The position numbers and the translations under genes are program-made. Positions 1-7,938 of a stretch of 20,468 nt of DNA are shown here, one piece after another. Source of the stretch: JBHJHK01 sp050330975 (GTDB taxonomy: Bacteria; Pseudomonadota; Gammaproteobacteria; Competibacterales; Competibacteraceae); contig JBHJHK010000259.1 of assembly GCA_050330975.1 (NCBI GenBank), forward strand, positions 1 to 20,468, given 5' to 3'. The notes under the pieces were generated by a model. It was not told where the DNA came from. It saw only the letters and a program-made list of their open reading frames with translations, and searched no databases. The first letter of the stretch is position 1. Every line of letters begins with the position of its first letter.

Positions 1-630
1 GCCGCGCAGGCGGGCGCCCCCCGCCCCCACGCGCCCGGGGGCGCCTGCCGGCCCTGGGCGGGGGGGCGCGTTGGCGTTGGCTTGGGGGTGGGGCGGGGCG
101 TCTTGGTGCTGGAAGAACTCGAGTACGCCAAGCGGCGCGGGGCGACCCCCTACGCCGAGGTATTGGGGTTTGGCATGAGTGGCGACGCCTACCACATGAC
201 GGCCCCCGAAGCCAACGGCGACGGGGCTCGTCGCTGTATGGTCAACGCCCTGCGAGACGCCGGCTTGTCTCCGGAGCAGGTGGATTACATCAACGCCCAC
301 GCCACCTCGACCCAGGTGGGGGATCTAGCCGAAGCCCGGGCCGTCGAGGCGCTGTTGGGGGAGCGGGCCCAGCGGATACCCGTGAGCTCCACCAAGTCCA
401 TGACCGGCCACCTGTTGGGGGCGGCGGGGGGCATTGAGGCCATCTTTACAGTCCTAGCCCTGGGGGATGGTGTGGCCCCTCCCACCATCAACCTCCACGA
501 CGTGGACCCCGAGTGCCGCCTCAACTGCGTGCCCTTTGAGCCCCAGAGTCACCCCATGGCCGTGGCGTTGTCCAATTCCTTTGGCTTTGTCGGCACCAAT
601 GCCACCGTGGTGTTCGGCGCCCGCCCATGA
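1..630 (+). CDS. fabF: Beta-ketoacyl-ACP synthase II, C-terminal part (5' end outside window)
   Basis: Condensing enzyme of type II fatty-acid elongation: decarboxylative condensation of malonyl-ACP with acyl-ACP in the cytoplasm. The window holds roughly the last 210 codons of a protein normally about 410 long, so the active-site Cys is missing. Both catalytic His motifs are visible: NAHATST (bases about 292-312) and STKSMTGHLLGAAG (about 388-429). The C-terminal motif reads FGFVGTN instead of the usual FGFGGTN. The frame is open from base 1, but codons before about 110 match the family poorly: after RPW, several expected Asp and Phe positions are Gly, Val or Ala and the stretch is nearly free of A, which suggests base-call errors. 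The family is certain; the first 35 codons should not be trusted. Followed by mltG, as in the fab cluster of many gammaproteobacteria, but pabC, usually between them, is absent. Confidence 0.95.
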   Translation, partial: AAQAGAPRPHAPGGACRPWAGGRVGVGLGVGRGVLVLEELEYAKRRGATPYAEVLGFGMSGDAYHMTAPEANGDGARRCMVNALRDAGLSPEQVDYINAHATSTQVGDLAEARAVEALLGERAQRIPVSSTKSMTGHLLGAAGGIEAIFTVLALGDGVAPPTINLHDVDPECRLNCVPFEPQSHPMAVALSNSFGFVGTNATVVFGARP

Positions 631-683
631 GCGCTTCCACCTTTGGATCGTGGGGGAGTGGGACTCGAGGTCCGGGAATGGCT

Positions 684-717
684 GTCCTCCCCGGCCCCTT
701 GGGGCGGGGGTGAGGAC
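684..717 (+). promoter_or_regulatory. GC-rich hairpin covering the mltG ribosome-binding site
   Basis: GTCCTC (684-689) pairs perfectly with GAGGAC (712-717). Inside, CCCC (695-698) pairs with GGGG (701-704) across a TT turn, with further C/G pairing between. The 3' arm contains the GGTGAGGA stretch that best serves as Shine-Dalgarno for the GTG at 727. It may lower mltG translation or act as a weak fabF terminator, although no T-run follows. The pairing is seen; the function is inferred. Confidence 0.45.
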
Positions 718-726
718 GCGAGTGCC

Positions 727-1731
727 GTGGCGATCCTGCGCCTCATTTTAGCCCTCCTCGGCGGCTTGGCCATGGTGGTGGCGGCGGCGGGTTTTGCCCA
801 GTATCAAGCCGTCCTCGACAGCCCCCTGGACCTCCCCGCCGATGGGGCGACCCTAGAGGTGCCCTCGGGCCAGGCCTTTGCCACCCTCGCTCGGGAATTG
901 GAGACCCGCGGTTGGTTGCGGGACGCCGCCTATTTGCGCCTCCACGGTCGCCTGAGTGGTCTGGCCACCCGCATCCAGGCGGGAGAATACGCCCTGGCCC
1001 CCACCACCACCCCGAGGCAACTCCTCGCCATGTTGGCGACGGGCCAGGTGCGCCTCCACGCCCTCACCGTCGTCGAGGGTTGGACCTTTGCCCAACTGCG
1101 GGCCGCCGTCGCCGCCCATCCCAAGCTGCGCCCCACCCTCGCCGGTCTCGACGCTTCGGCCATTATGGCGCGCCTCGGGCGGCCGGGGGAGCATCCCGAG
1201 GGGCGATTTTTCCCCGACACCTATTACTTTCCCGCCAATACCACGGATCTCGCCTTTCTCCGCCGGGCCTACGCCACCATGGAAGAGCGCTTGGCGGCCA
1301 CCTGGGCCCAGCGCAGCCCTGACTTGCCCCTGGAGACTCCCTACCAGGCGCTGATTTTGGCCTCCATCATCGAAAAGGAAACCGGCCAAGCCGGCGAGCG
1401 GGCCGAGATTGCCGGGGTGTTTGTGCGCCGGTTGCGCAAGGGCATGCGGCTCCAGACCGACCCCACGGTGATCTACGGTCTCGGGGATGCCTTTGACGGC
1501 AATTTGACTCGAGCTCACCTGCGCCAGGATACGCCCTACAATACCTACACCCGCCACGGTTTGACCCCCACCCCCATCGCTTTGCCGGGGGCGGCGGCGT
1601 TGGCGGCGGCGGTGAACCCAGCCCCGGGGGACACCTACTATTTCGTCGCCCGGGGGGATGGGAGCCACGCGTTTTCCCGCACCCTCCAAGAGCACAACCG
1701 CGCCGTGCGGCGCTATCAACTGGGCCAGTAG
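727..1731 (+). CDS. mltG: Endolytic murein transglycosylase MltG (YceG family)
   Basis: Inner-membrane lytic transglycosylase that cleaves nascent glycan strands and sets their length. The product of 334 residues has an N-terminal membrane anchor (about residues 3-24) and the YceG domain. The signature LASIIEKETG places the catalytic Glu at residue 216, close to Glu218 of E. coli. MRLQTDPTVIYGLG and the later TPYNTYTRHGLTPTPI block are also typical. The GTG at 727 is chosen because the anchor follows directly and a GAGG lies about 11 bases upstream. A longer frame from a TTG at 643 would have no ribosome-binding site and would make the 684-717 hairpin coding. The stop codon shares one base with the tmk start, so the two genes are probably translationally coupled. 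The usual upstream partner pabC is not present. Confidence 0.95.
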   Translation: MAILRLILALLGGLAMVVAAAGFAQYQAVLDSPLDLPADGATLEVPSGQAFATLARELETRGWLRDAAYLRLHGRLSGLATRIQAGEYALAPTTTPRQLLAMLATGQVRLHALTVVEGWTFAQLRAAVAAHPKLRPTLAGLDASAIMARLGRPGEHPEGRFFPDTYYFPANTTDLAFLRRAYATMEERLAATWAQRSPDLPLETPYQALILASIIEKETGQAGERAEIAGVFVRRLRKGMRLQTDPTVIYGLGDAFDGNLTRAHLRQDTPYNTYTRHGLTPTPIALPGAAALAAAVNPAPGDTYYFVARGDGSHAFSRTLQEHNRAVRRYQLGQ

Positions 1732-2351
1732 TGAGGGGGCGGTTTATCACCTTTGAGGGCCTCGATGGGGGGGGCAAATCCACCCAGTCGGCGCGCTTGG
1801 AGGAGTATCTGCAGTCCCGGGGTCTGACGGTGGTGACCACCCGGGAGCCCGGGGGGACGCCGGGGGGGGAGGCGTTGCGGGATTTATTGTTGGATCCCGC
1901 CGGCCCTATGCCCGGGGTCGACGCCGAACTGCTGATGCTCTTTGCCGCTCGGGCCGAACACCTCCAGCGGGTGATCGAGCCGGCCTTGGCGGCTGGAAAA
2001 TGGGTGCTGTGTGACCGCTTTACCGACGCCACCTACGCCTATCAGGGCGGGGGGCGGGGGGTGGCTTGGTCGCGCATCGCCATCCTAGAGACATGGGTGT
2101 TGGGCGACGTGCGCCCAGACCTCACGGTGTGGCTGGACCTCCCCGTGGCCGCCGCCCGCCGGCGCATCGCGGGTAGAGACCGCTTTGAAGGCCAAGACGG
2201 CGATTTTTTCCAGCGGGTCCACGCCGCCTATCAACGCTTGAGCCAGCGCTATCCCCAGCGCATTCGGATGGTGGCAGACCCCCAAGGTGTGCGAACCGCC
2301 GACGACATTGCCACCGAGGTGGCCGCCCTGGTGGCTCCCTGGCTGGCGTGA
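1731..2351 (+). CDS. tmk: Thymidylate kinase
   Basis: Phosphorylates dTMP to dTDP with ATP, in the cytoplasmic pathway to dTTP. The 206-residue product has the usual length. The P-loop GLDGGGKST spans residues 10-18, the REPGG motif follows at about 38-42, and CDRFTDATYAYQGGGRG is the DR(F/Y) dTMP-binding segment. DLPVAAARRRIAGRDRFE is the LID region. Translation starts at GTG 1731, overlapping the last base of mltG, so no independent promoter is expected. The next gene, holB, starts 30 bases later, the standard gammaproteobacterial order. Confidence 0.96.
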   Translation: MRGRFITFEGLDGGGKSTQSARLEEYLQSRGLTVVTTREPGGTPGGEALRDLLLDPAGPMPGVDAELLMLFAARAEHLQRVIEPALAAGKWVLCDRFTDATYAYQGGGRGVAWSRIAILETWVLGDVRPDLTVWLDLPVAAARRRIAGRDRFEGQDGDFFQRVHAAYQRLSQRYPQRIRMVADPQGVRTADDIATEVAALVAPWLA

Positions 2352-2381
2352 CGCGGAGGTGACGGGGTCTCTGGAGTTCGG

Positions 2382-3374
2382 GTGGTGACCGACAGTTCCT
2401 CTGTGGACGGGGGCCTCGACGAAGGCCCACTGCCCTGGCACCGGCCTTTGTGGCGCCAGGTGGCCGCTTGGCATCGCCGGGCACGCTTTCCCCACGGCGT
2501 GCTGTGCACCGGCCCCCCCGGGGTGGGCAAAGAGGCCTTCGCCCGCCGCTTGGCCCAGGGCTTGTTGTGTAGCACCCACCGCGACGGTCAGCCCTGCGGG
2601 GCGTGTCGCAGCTGCAAGTTGTGGGCCGTGGGCCACCACCCCGATGGCGTCCTCATCGCCCCGGAGGCCGACGACAAAGCCATCAAGGTAGAGGCCATCC
2701 GCGGGCTCGGGGAATTCATGGCCCACACTGCCAACGCCGGGGTCAAGGTGGCGCTGATGCTGGCGGCTCATCACCTCAACCCATCGGCGGCCAACGCCCT
2801 CCTCAAGACCCTGGAGGAGCCCCCGGGCAATGGGGTGTTGCTGTTGGTGACGGCCTTTCCCGGTCGACTGCCGGCCACGGTGCGCAGCCGCTGTCAACGC
2901 CTGGCGGTGGCGCGTCCCCCCAAACAAGAGGCCTTGGCTTGGCTGGCTGCCCGGGGCTTGACGGCGGGGGAGGGGGTGCTGGCCCAGTCATTGGGGGCGC
3001 CCCTCAAGGCCTTGGCCCTGGCGCCCCGGGAACCCCGGCGGCGGGCGTTGTTCGAGGCCTTCACCGCCGTGGCGGCCGGGCGCCTCGATCCCCTAGAGGC
3101 CGCTGCCACCTTGGCCGCCGAGGAGCCCAGAGAAGCCTTGGAGTGGCTCATCAGCTGGCATCGGGACCTGGTTCGCCTTAAGATGCAAGCGACGCTGCCC
3201 CTGGAGAACGGCGATTTGGCGGCGACCTTGACGTCTCTGGCCAACGACGTACCCTTTGATGTTTTGTGGGCCCGCCTCGACCATCTCCAGAGGTTGTGGC
3301 GACGGGGATCGGGGCCCGTCAACACGACGTTGGCGTTGGAGAGTTTCCTCGCCAGCTGGGCGCCGCTCCACTGA
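2382..3374 (+). CDS. holB: DNA polymerase III delta-prime subunit
   Basis: Clamp-loader subunit of DNA polymerase III that helps open and load the beta sliding clamp. At 330 residues it matches E. coli HolB (334). A P-loop-like GPPGVGKEAF lies at 44-53, with Glu where Ser/Thr would bind Mg2+, in line with a non-hydrolysing delta-prime. Zinc ligands are C63, C72, C75 and C78, with the same 9-3-3 spacing as the E. coli protein. NALLKTLEEPP and the SRC arginine-finger motif (TVRSRCQRL) follow. Start: GTG at 2382 or the adjacent GTG at 2385; GGAG at 2373-2376 fits the second slightly better. It lies between tmk and pilZ, as in Pseudomonas. Confidence 0.95.
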   Translation: MVTDSSSVDGGLDEGPLPWHRPLWRQVAAWHRRARFPHGVLCTGPPGVGKEAFARRLAQGLLCSTHRDGQPCGACRSCKLWAVGHHPDGVLIAPEADDKAIKVEAIRGLGEFMAHTANAGVKVALMLAAHHLNPSAANALLKTLEEPPGNGVLLLVTAFPGRLPATVRSRCQRLAVARPPKQEALAWLAARGLTAGEGVLAQSLGAPLKALALAPREPRRRALFEAFTAVAAGRLDPLEAAATLAAEEPREALEWLISWHRDLVRLKMQATLPLENGDLAATLTSLANDVPFDVLWARLDHLQRLWRRGSGPVNTTLALESFLASWAPLH

Positions 3375-3431
3375 GGCGGCGCCCGGAACGCGAGGCGCTG
3401 TGAGTCAATTGGTCACCCACGGAGAGTTGCC

Positions 3432-3788
3432 ATGGCAAAAGCCGCCATGCCCAAAGGCGGGGTAATGGCCCTGCACATCAAGGACAAGCGCACCCTCTAT
3501 CAATCCTACTTGCCCTTTGTCAAAGGCGGTGGGATCTTCATCCCCACCCAGCGGACCTTTCAGCTGGGGGATGAAGTGTTTTTGTTGTTGACCCTCCTCG
3601 AAGAGTCCGAGCGCTACCCCATCACCGGCAAGGTGGTGTGGCTGACCCCCAAGGCCCGGGGGGCCATGCGTCCCATGGGCATCGGTTTGCAGTTCAACGA
3701 AGGCCCCGAGACCCAGGTGGTGGTCAAGAAAATCGAGGTCAATTTGGGGGGGATGCTCAACAGCGATATGCCCACCTTCACCATGTAG
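3432..3788 (+). CDS. pilZ: PilZ-domain type IV pilus assembly protein
   Basis: Small cytoplasmic protein needed for type IV pilus biogenesis in Pseudomonas and Xanthomonas, where it works with the PilB ATPase. The 118-residue product closely resembles the Pseudomonas PilZ pattern: LHIKDKRTLYQSYLPFVKGGGIFIPT, then a GDEVFLLLTL strand and GKVVWLTPK. As in that subfamily, the RxxxR and (D/N)xSxxG c-di-GMP-binding motifs are absent, so direct nucleotide binding is not expected. The ATG at 3432 has GGAGAG about 6 bases upstream. It follows holB by 57 bases and precedes tatD by 35, the conserved order. A pilC-like gene lies about 3 kb downstream. Confidence 0.93.
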   Translation: MAKAAMPKGGVMALHIKDKRTLYQSYLPFVKGGGIFIPTQRTFQLGDEVFLLLTLLEESERYPITGKVVWLTPKARGAMRPMGIGLQFNEGPETQVVVKKIEVNLGGMLNSDMPTFTM

Positions 3789-3823
3789 CTGCCCCCGGGC
3801 AGCGGCTTGCTTCGAGGTTTGTC

Positions 3824-4687
3824 GTGCTCATCGATTCCCATTGTCACCTCGACCGGCTGGACTTGAGCCCCTTCGACGGCCAACTGGCCGCCGCCATCGG
3901 TGCGGCGGCGGCGGTTGGGGTGGAGGGGTTTTTGTGCGTCGCCGTCGATCTGGAGACCTGGCCCGCCATGGCGGCCGCCGTGGCCCCCTTTGACCAGGTG
4001 GCGCTGTCGGTGGGGGTTCACCCCTGTACCCAGGCCCACCGTCCCGCCGTGGACGGCGATGCCCTGGCGGCTTTGGCCCGTGACCCCCGGGTAGTGGCGG
4101 TGGGAGAGACTGGCCTCGACTACTACCACGCCCGAGACGAGGCCGAGCGCCGGCGCCAACGGGCGGGCTTTGCCCGCCAGATCGGCGTGGCCAAGGCCCT
4201 GGGGCTGCCGTTGATCATCCACAGTCGCGACGCCGCCGAAGATACCCTCGGGATCCTCGAGGCGGAGGGCGCCGAGGCGACGGGGGGGGTGATGCACTGT
4301 TTTAGCTATGATTTGCCGACCATGGCCCGGGCGGTGGAACTGAACTTTACCATTTCGTTCTCAGGGATTATCACCTATAAAAATGCCCACGCCCTGCGGG
4401 AGGTGGCCCGCCAGGTACCCGGGGATCGGCTCTTGGTGGAGACCGACTCCCCCTACTTGGCGCCTCTGCCCCATCGCGGACGCAGTAACCAACCGGCGTG
4501 GGTGGTTGAGGTTGCCGAGGTCCTCGCCGAGGTGCGAGGCGAATCCCTAGACCAAGTGGCCGCAGTGACGACCGCCAACTACCGGCGCCTGTTTGGGCCT
4601 CCAGGAGATAAGCGTCGTGGAAGTGCTCATCCATCGCTTGCGCCAACGGCTGTCCAGGGTGCCCCAGGGGCCCATCGCTCCCCTTGA
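3824..4687 (+). CDS. TatD-family metal-dependent hydrolase (YcfH type)
   Basis: Metal-dependent TIM-barrel hydrolase. Family members act as 3'-5' DNA/RNA exonucleases or related phosphoesterases, but the substrate here is not known. All expected metal ligands are present: H6 and H8 (DSHCHLD), E95 (GETGLDYY), H133 (IIHSRDA), H158 (MHCFSYD) and D208 (ETDSPYLAPLPHRG). Start is GTG 3824, with CGAGG about 6 bases upstream; the frame stays open further upstream but only inside pilZ. The 287 residues exceed the usual ~260 because the frame continues past NYRRLF with a low-complexity tail overlapping the next gene by 71 bases. That tail is probably not functional. Confidence 0.92.
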   Translation: MLIDSHCHLDRLDLSPFDGQLAAAIGAAAAVGVEGFLCVAVDLETWPAMAAAVAPFDQVALSVGVHPCTQAHRPAVDGDALAALARDPRVVAVGETGLDYYHARDEAERRRQRAGFARQIGVAKALGLPLIIHSRDAAEDTLGILEAEGAEATGGVMHCFSYDLPTMARAVELNFTISFSGIITYKNAHALREVARQVPGDRLLVETDSPYLAPLPHRGRSNQPAWVVEVAEVLAEVRGESLDQVAAVTTANYRRLFGPPGDKRRGSAHPSLAPTAVQGAPGAHRSP

Positions 4688-5252
4688 TGCCACGTCGACC
4701 CCTCTGCGATCTGCCGCGGTGTTAGTGCCGGTGGTGGATCGCCTCGACGGTTGGACGGTGTTGTTGACCCGCCGTGCCGATCACTTGAGTCACCACCCGG
4801 GCCAGGTGAGTCTGCCCGGGGGACGCATCGACCCCCTCGATACCGATGCCACCGCCGCCGCCCTGCGAGAGGCCCACGAGGAGATCGGCCTCGAACCCGA
4901 GGGCGTGCAAGTCTTGGGGTACTTGGACGACTACCGGACCCTCTCCAGTCGCTTTGTCATCACCCCGGTGGTGGGATTGATTCCAGAGGCCTTTACCCCG
5001 GTGGTCAATCCCCTGGAGGTGGCGGCGGTGTTTGAGCTACCCCTGGCCACCGTCCTCGATGCGGAGTACTACCAACACCACCAGTGGCAGACCAATGGCG
5101 TCACTCGCTGGGGGTTCGTGCTGCCCCACCCGGAGTTTCACATCTGGGGGGCCACGGCGGCCATTTTGCGAGGTTTGGCGTTGGCCATGGCCTTGGAGCC
5201 CCGCCGTAGGGTGTCTAGCGCCGCGCCATTGATGGCCTCCTCCAACGCCTGA
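4617..5252 (+). CDS. NudL-type Nudix hydrolase (probable CoA pyrophosphatase)
   Basis: Predicted Nudix enzyme hydrolysing CoA or related nucleoside diphosphates with Mg2+/Mn2+. The 211-residue product carries the NudL-type signature VLLTRRADHLSHHPGQVSLPGG (about residues 48-69) directly before the Nudix box, whose catalytic half is REAHEEIGL at 84-92; LGYLDDYRT follows. The GTG at 4617 is preferred because AGGAG lies 9 bases upstream; an in-frame TTG at 4593 has no such site. The gene begins inside the 3' end of the tatD-like frame and ends two bases before the photolyase ATG, so the three are probably co-transcribed. The family is clear; substrate is by homology only. Confidence 0.9.
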   Translation: MEVLIHRLRQRLSRVPQGPIAPLDATSTPLRSAAVLVPVVDRLDGWTVLLTRRADHLSHHPGQVSLPGGRIDPLDTDATAAALREAHEEIGLEPEGVQVLGYLDDYRTLSSRFVITPVVGLIPEAFTPVVNPLEVAAVFELPLATVLDAEYYQHHQWQTNGVTRWGFVLPHPEFHIWGATAAILRGLALAMALEPRRRVSSAAPLMASSNA

Positions 5253-5254
5253 GG

Positions 5255-6820
5255 ATGGCTGTGCGTCGGCTGGTGTTGGTGTTGGGTGACCAACTGGATC
5301 CCGACTCCCCGGCCTTTGAGGGGTTTGACCCACGGCACGACGCTGTGTGGATGGCGGAAAACCACCGGGAAGCCACCCATGTGTGGTGTCACCAACAGCG
5401 GCTGGTGATGTTCTTCGCCGCCATGCGCCACTTCCGGGACGCACGCAGGGCGGCGGGGGTGCAGGTCCACTACCACGCCCTGGGGGAGGACCCCGCCGAC
5501 GACGTCGGGGGTTGCTTTGGCGAGATTCTCGTCCGGGACCTGGCGCGTTTGACCCCCGAGCGCCTCGTGGTGGTGGAGCCCGGGGATTACCGGGTGTGGC
5601 AAGAGCTCAAGGAGACGGCCCAAGCCCGGGGGTTGGACCTGGAAGTGCGCCACGACGACCATTTCTACACCGGTATCGGCGAGTTTAACCACTGGGCGGC
5701 GCAACGAAAATCGCTGTTGCTGGAAACCTTCTACCGCCGCCAGCGGCGCCAGTTCGACGTCCTCATGGCGGACGACGGCACACCCACAGGGGGAGAGTGG
5801 AACTTCGACCGGGACAATCGCAAGACCTTTGGCGCCGCGGGCCCCGGCTCTTTGCCAACCCCACCCACCTATGAACCCAGTGAAGTCACCCGTGGGGTCA
5901 TGGCCATGGTCAAAGCCCGCTATGGCCACCACCCCGGTCGCCTGGACGCCTTTGCCATGCCGGTGACCCCTGCCCAGGCCGTGGATTACCTCGACGACTT
6001 TCTCGACAAGCGCCTGGGGCAGTTTGGTCCCTTTGAGGACGCCATGTGGGGGGACAAGGCCTTCCTCTACCACAGTCGGTTGTCGGCGCCCTTGAACCTC
6101 AAGTTACTGAACCCCAGAGCCTGTGTCGACGGTGCCCTCAAGGCCCTTGAGGCCGGCCGCGCGCCCATCAACAGCGTCGAGGGCTTTGTGCGGCAAATCC
6201 TGGGCTGGCGGGAATTCATCCGCGGCGTCTACTGGTGGGCGATGCCAGGCTACGGCGAAAAAAATGCCCTGGGCTGCGAGGATCGGCCGGTGCCGGCTTT
6301 CTTTTGGCACGGCGAGACCGAGATGAACTGCGTCGCCCATACCATGGCCATGGTCATCGAGTACGGCTATAGCCACCACATCCACCGGCTGATGGTCATG
6401 GGGTTGTTTGCCCAACTCCTGGGGGTCCATCCCCAGCGCTATCACCAGTGGCATATGGCCATGTATCTAGATGCCATCGACTGGGTGAGCCTGCCCAACG
6501 CCTTGGGGATGAGCCAGTACGGTGACGGCGGAGTAGTGGGCAGCAAGCCCTATTGCGCCACGGGCAACTACATCAAGCGCATGGGCAACTACTGCAAGGG
6601 TTGTCGCTACGACCCCGCCAAGGCCACAGGAGACGACGCCTGCCCCTTTACCACCCTGTACTGGGATTTTTTGGCCCGCCACCGGCCACTGTTGGCGGGC
6701 AACAACCGCATGGGACTGCAATTGAAAAATCTCGACCGCAAAGACCAAGGTGAACTCAAGGCCATTCGCCAGCACGCCGTCACCCTGCGCCGGCGCATCG
6801 ACACCGGCCAAGGGGTGTAG
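5255..6820 (+). CDS. Iron-sulfur bacterial cryptochrome/photolyase (FeS-BCP, PhrB type)
   Basis: Predicted FAD-containing DNA photolyase of the prokaryotic (6-4) branch, which repairs UV photoproducts using blue light; some members act as photoreceptors. At 521 residues it is near Agrobacterium PhrB (507). The N-terminus LVLVLGDQL and MAENHREATHVWCHQQRL are typical of the antenna domain. Four cysteines, C359, C447, C450 and C463, have the 88-3-13 spacing of the [4Fe-4S] ligands in PhrB (C350, C438, C441, C454). The FAD-binding half includes RQILGWREFIRGVYWW and YGYSHHIHRLMVMG. ATG at 5255 follows the Nudix stop by two bases, suggesting coupling. Repair versus signalling cannot be decided from sequence. 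Confidence 0.93.
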   Translation: MAVRRLVLVLGDQLDPDSPAFEGFDPRHDAVWMAENHREATHVWCHQQRLVMFFAAMRHFRDARRAAGVQVHYHALGEDPADDVGGCFGEILVRDLARLTPERLVVVEPGDYRVWQELKETAQARGLDLEVRHDDHFYTGIGEFNHWAAQRKSLLLETFYRRQRRQFDVLMADDGTPTGGEWNFDRDNRKTFGAAGPGSLPTPPTYEPSEVTRGVMAMVKARYGHHPGRLDAFAMPVTPAQAVDYLDDFLDKRLGQFGPFEDAMWGDKAFLYHSRLSAPLNLKLLNPRACVDGALKALEAGRAPINSVEGFVRQILGWREFIRGVYWWAMPGYGEKNALGCEDRPVPAFFWHGETEMNCVAHTMAMVIEYGYSHHIHRLMVMGLFAQLLGVHPQRYHQWHMAMYLDAIDWVSLPNALGMSQYGDGGVVGSKPYCATGNYIKRMGNYCKGCRYDPAKATGDDACPFTTLYWDFLARHRPLLAGNNRMGLQLKNLDRKDQGELKAIRQHAVTLRRRIDTGQGV

Positions 6821-6824
6821 GCCC

Positions 6825-7934
6825 GTGTCTGCCTTTGGCGAGCGACCAAAACTCAAGGGCAAGGGCCCGGCGGCAGGCACCAAGCTGTCGACCGTGGGGG
6901 GTGGTGTCTCCTCCTGGGAGGTGATGTTGTTTACCCGCCAGTTGGCGACCCTCCTCAAGGCGGGGATTCCCATGCTGGACGCCTTGGGGCGAGCGGGGAC
7001 GGGAAAGGTCAGGCCCGGCATGCGGCGGGTGGCCCTAGGGGTCAAGGCCCGGGCCACCCGGGGGGAGTTGGCGGCGGCTTTTGCCGCCTATCCCCAGTGT
7101 TTCGATTCCCTCTATGTGGCGGTGGTCCGCACTGGGGAGGTCGGGGGCCGGTTGGACCAGGCCCTTGATGGATTGGCCCGCTACCTGGAAAACCGCGAGA
7201 TCCTCAAGGGCAAAATACGCCGGGCCATGATCTACCCCGCCCTGGTGTTGGGGAGTGTCGTGGTGTTGGTGGGGTTTTTACTGACCTATGTCATTCCGGT
7301 GTTTGCAGCGTTTTTCGCCGGGTTCGGGGCCGATTTGCCGGCCTGCAGTCGAGGGGTGTTCGACCTCAGCCAATGGGCCCTGGACCATTGGTACCTGTTG
7401 GTGGGGCTGCCCTTGGCGGCCGCCATGGGGGTGGTCTCCCTGCGCCGATCCAACGCCGGTTTTCGCCTGGCCACCGACCGCATCGCCCTGGGGCTGCCGT
7501 TGTTGGGGTCCCTCTTCGACTTGGCCGCCAATGCCCGCTTTACTCGGGCGCTGGCGTTTCTCTACGACGCCGGGGTGATTTTGTCCCAGGCCCTCCACTG
7601 GGCGGCCGACGTCACCGGCAACGGGGTCTATCGGGGGGCGATTTTGGCGTTGCGGGACCGAGTGGCGGCGGGGGATACCCTCACCCGGGCTCTGCAAACC
7701 AGCGACCGCTTCCCCAGTCTGGTGATCCAGATGGTGGACACCGGCGAGACCACCGGCCAGTTGGGGGCGACCCTCCACCGGGTGGCGGACTACTACGACA
7801 GCGAATTGGCTGGGCGTATCGAGGTGATGATCAGTCTGCTGCAGCCGTTGCTCATGGCGATACTGGCGGTGATCGTCGGCAGTTTGGTCATCGCCTTCTA
7901 TTTGGCGTTGTTCCAGCTGGCCGATGTGGTGTAG
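6825..7934 (+). CDS. Type II secretion/type IV pilus inner-membrane platform protein (PilC/GspF-like), short N-terminus
   Basis: Polytopic platform protein that couples the assembly ATPase to pilin polymerisation in the inner membrane. Two T2SF repeats are visible. The first starts at FTRQLATLLKAGIPMLDAL and ends with the hydrophobic stretch after KIRRAMIYPALVLGSVVVLVGF. The second starts at FTRALAFLYDAGVILSQAL and ends with LLQPLLMAILAVIVGSLVIAFYLALF. GTG at 6825 has AGGGG about 9 bases upstream. The 369 residues lack roughly the first 50 of typical PilC (about 400), the small cytoplasmic segment before the first repeat; the frame upstream only overlaps the photolyase and shows no such segment. 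No pilB, pilD or pilin gene adjoins it. Confidence 0.88.
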   Translation: MSAFGERPKLKGKGPAAGTKLSTVGGGVSSWEVMLFTRQLATLLKAGIPMLDALGRAGTGKVRPGMRRVALGVKARATRGELAAAFAAYPQCFDSLYVAVVRTGEVGGRLDQALDGLARYLENREILKGKIRRAMIYPALVLGSVVVLVGFLLTYVIPVFAAFFAGFGADLPACSRGVFDLSQWALDHWYLLVGLPLAAAMGVVSLRRSNAGFRLATDRIALGLPLLGSLFDLAANARFTRALAFLYDAGVILSQALHWAADVTGNGVYRGAILALRDRVAAGDTLTRALQTSDRFPSLVIQMVDTGETTGQLGATLHRVADYYDSELAGRIEVMISLLQPLLMAILAVIVGSLVIAFYLALFQLADVV

Positions 7935-7938
7935 AGGG

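Noticed and set aside
853..1719. 288-codon antisense frame over mltG
   Set aside because: Gly/Arg/Gln-rich translation with no recognisable domain, fully inside a well-supported gene; typical of high-GC shadow frames.
3638..3823. Upstream extension of the tatD frame
   Set aside because: It runs inside pilZ in another frame and shows no TatD similarity; the conserved protein begins at GTG 3824 with a good ribosome-binding site.
6750..6824. Upstream extension of the pilC frame
   Set aside because: It overlaps the photolyase 3' end and does not supply the missing PilC N-terminal segment.
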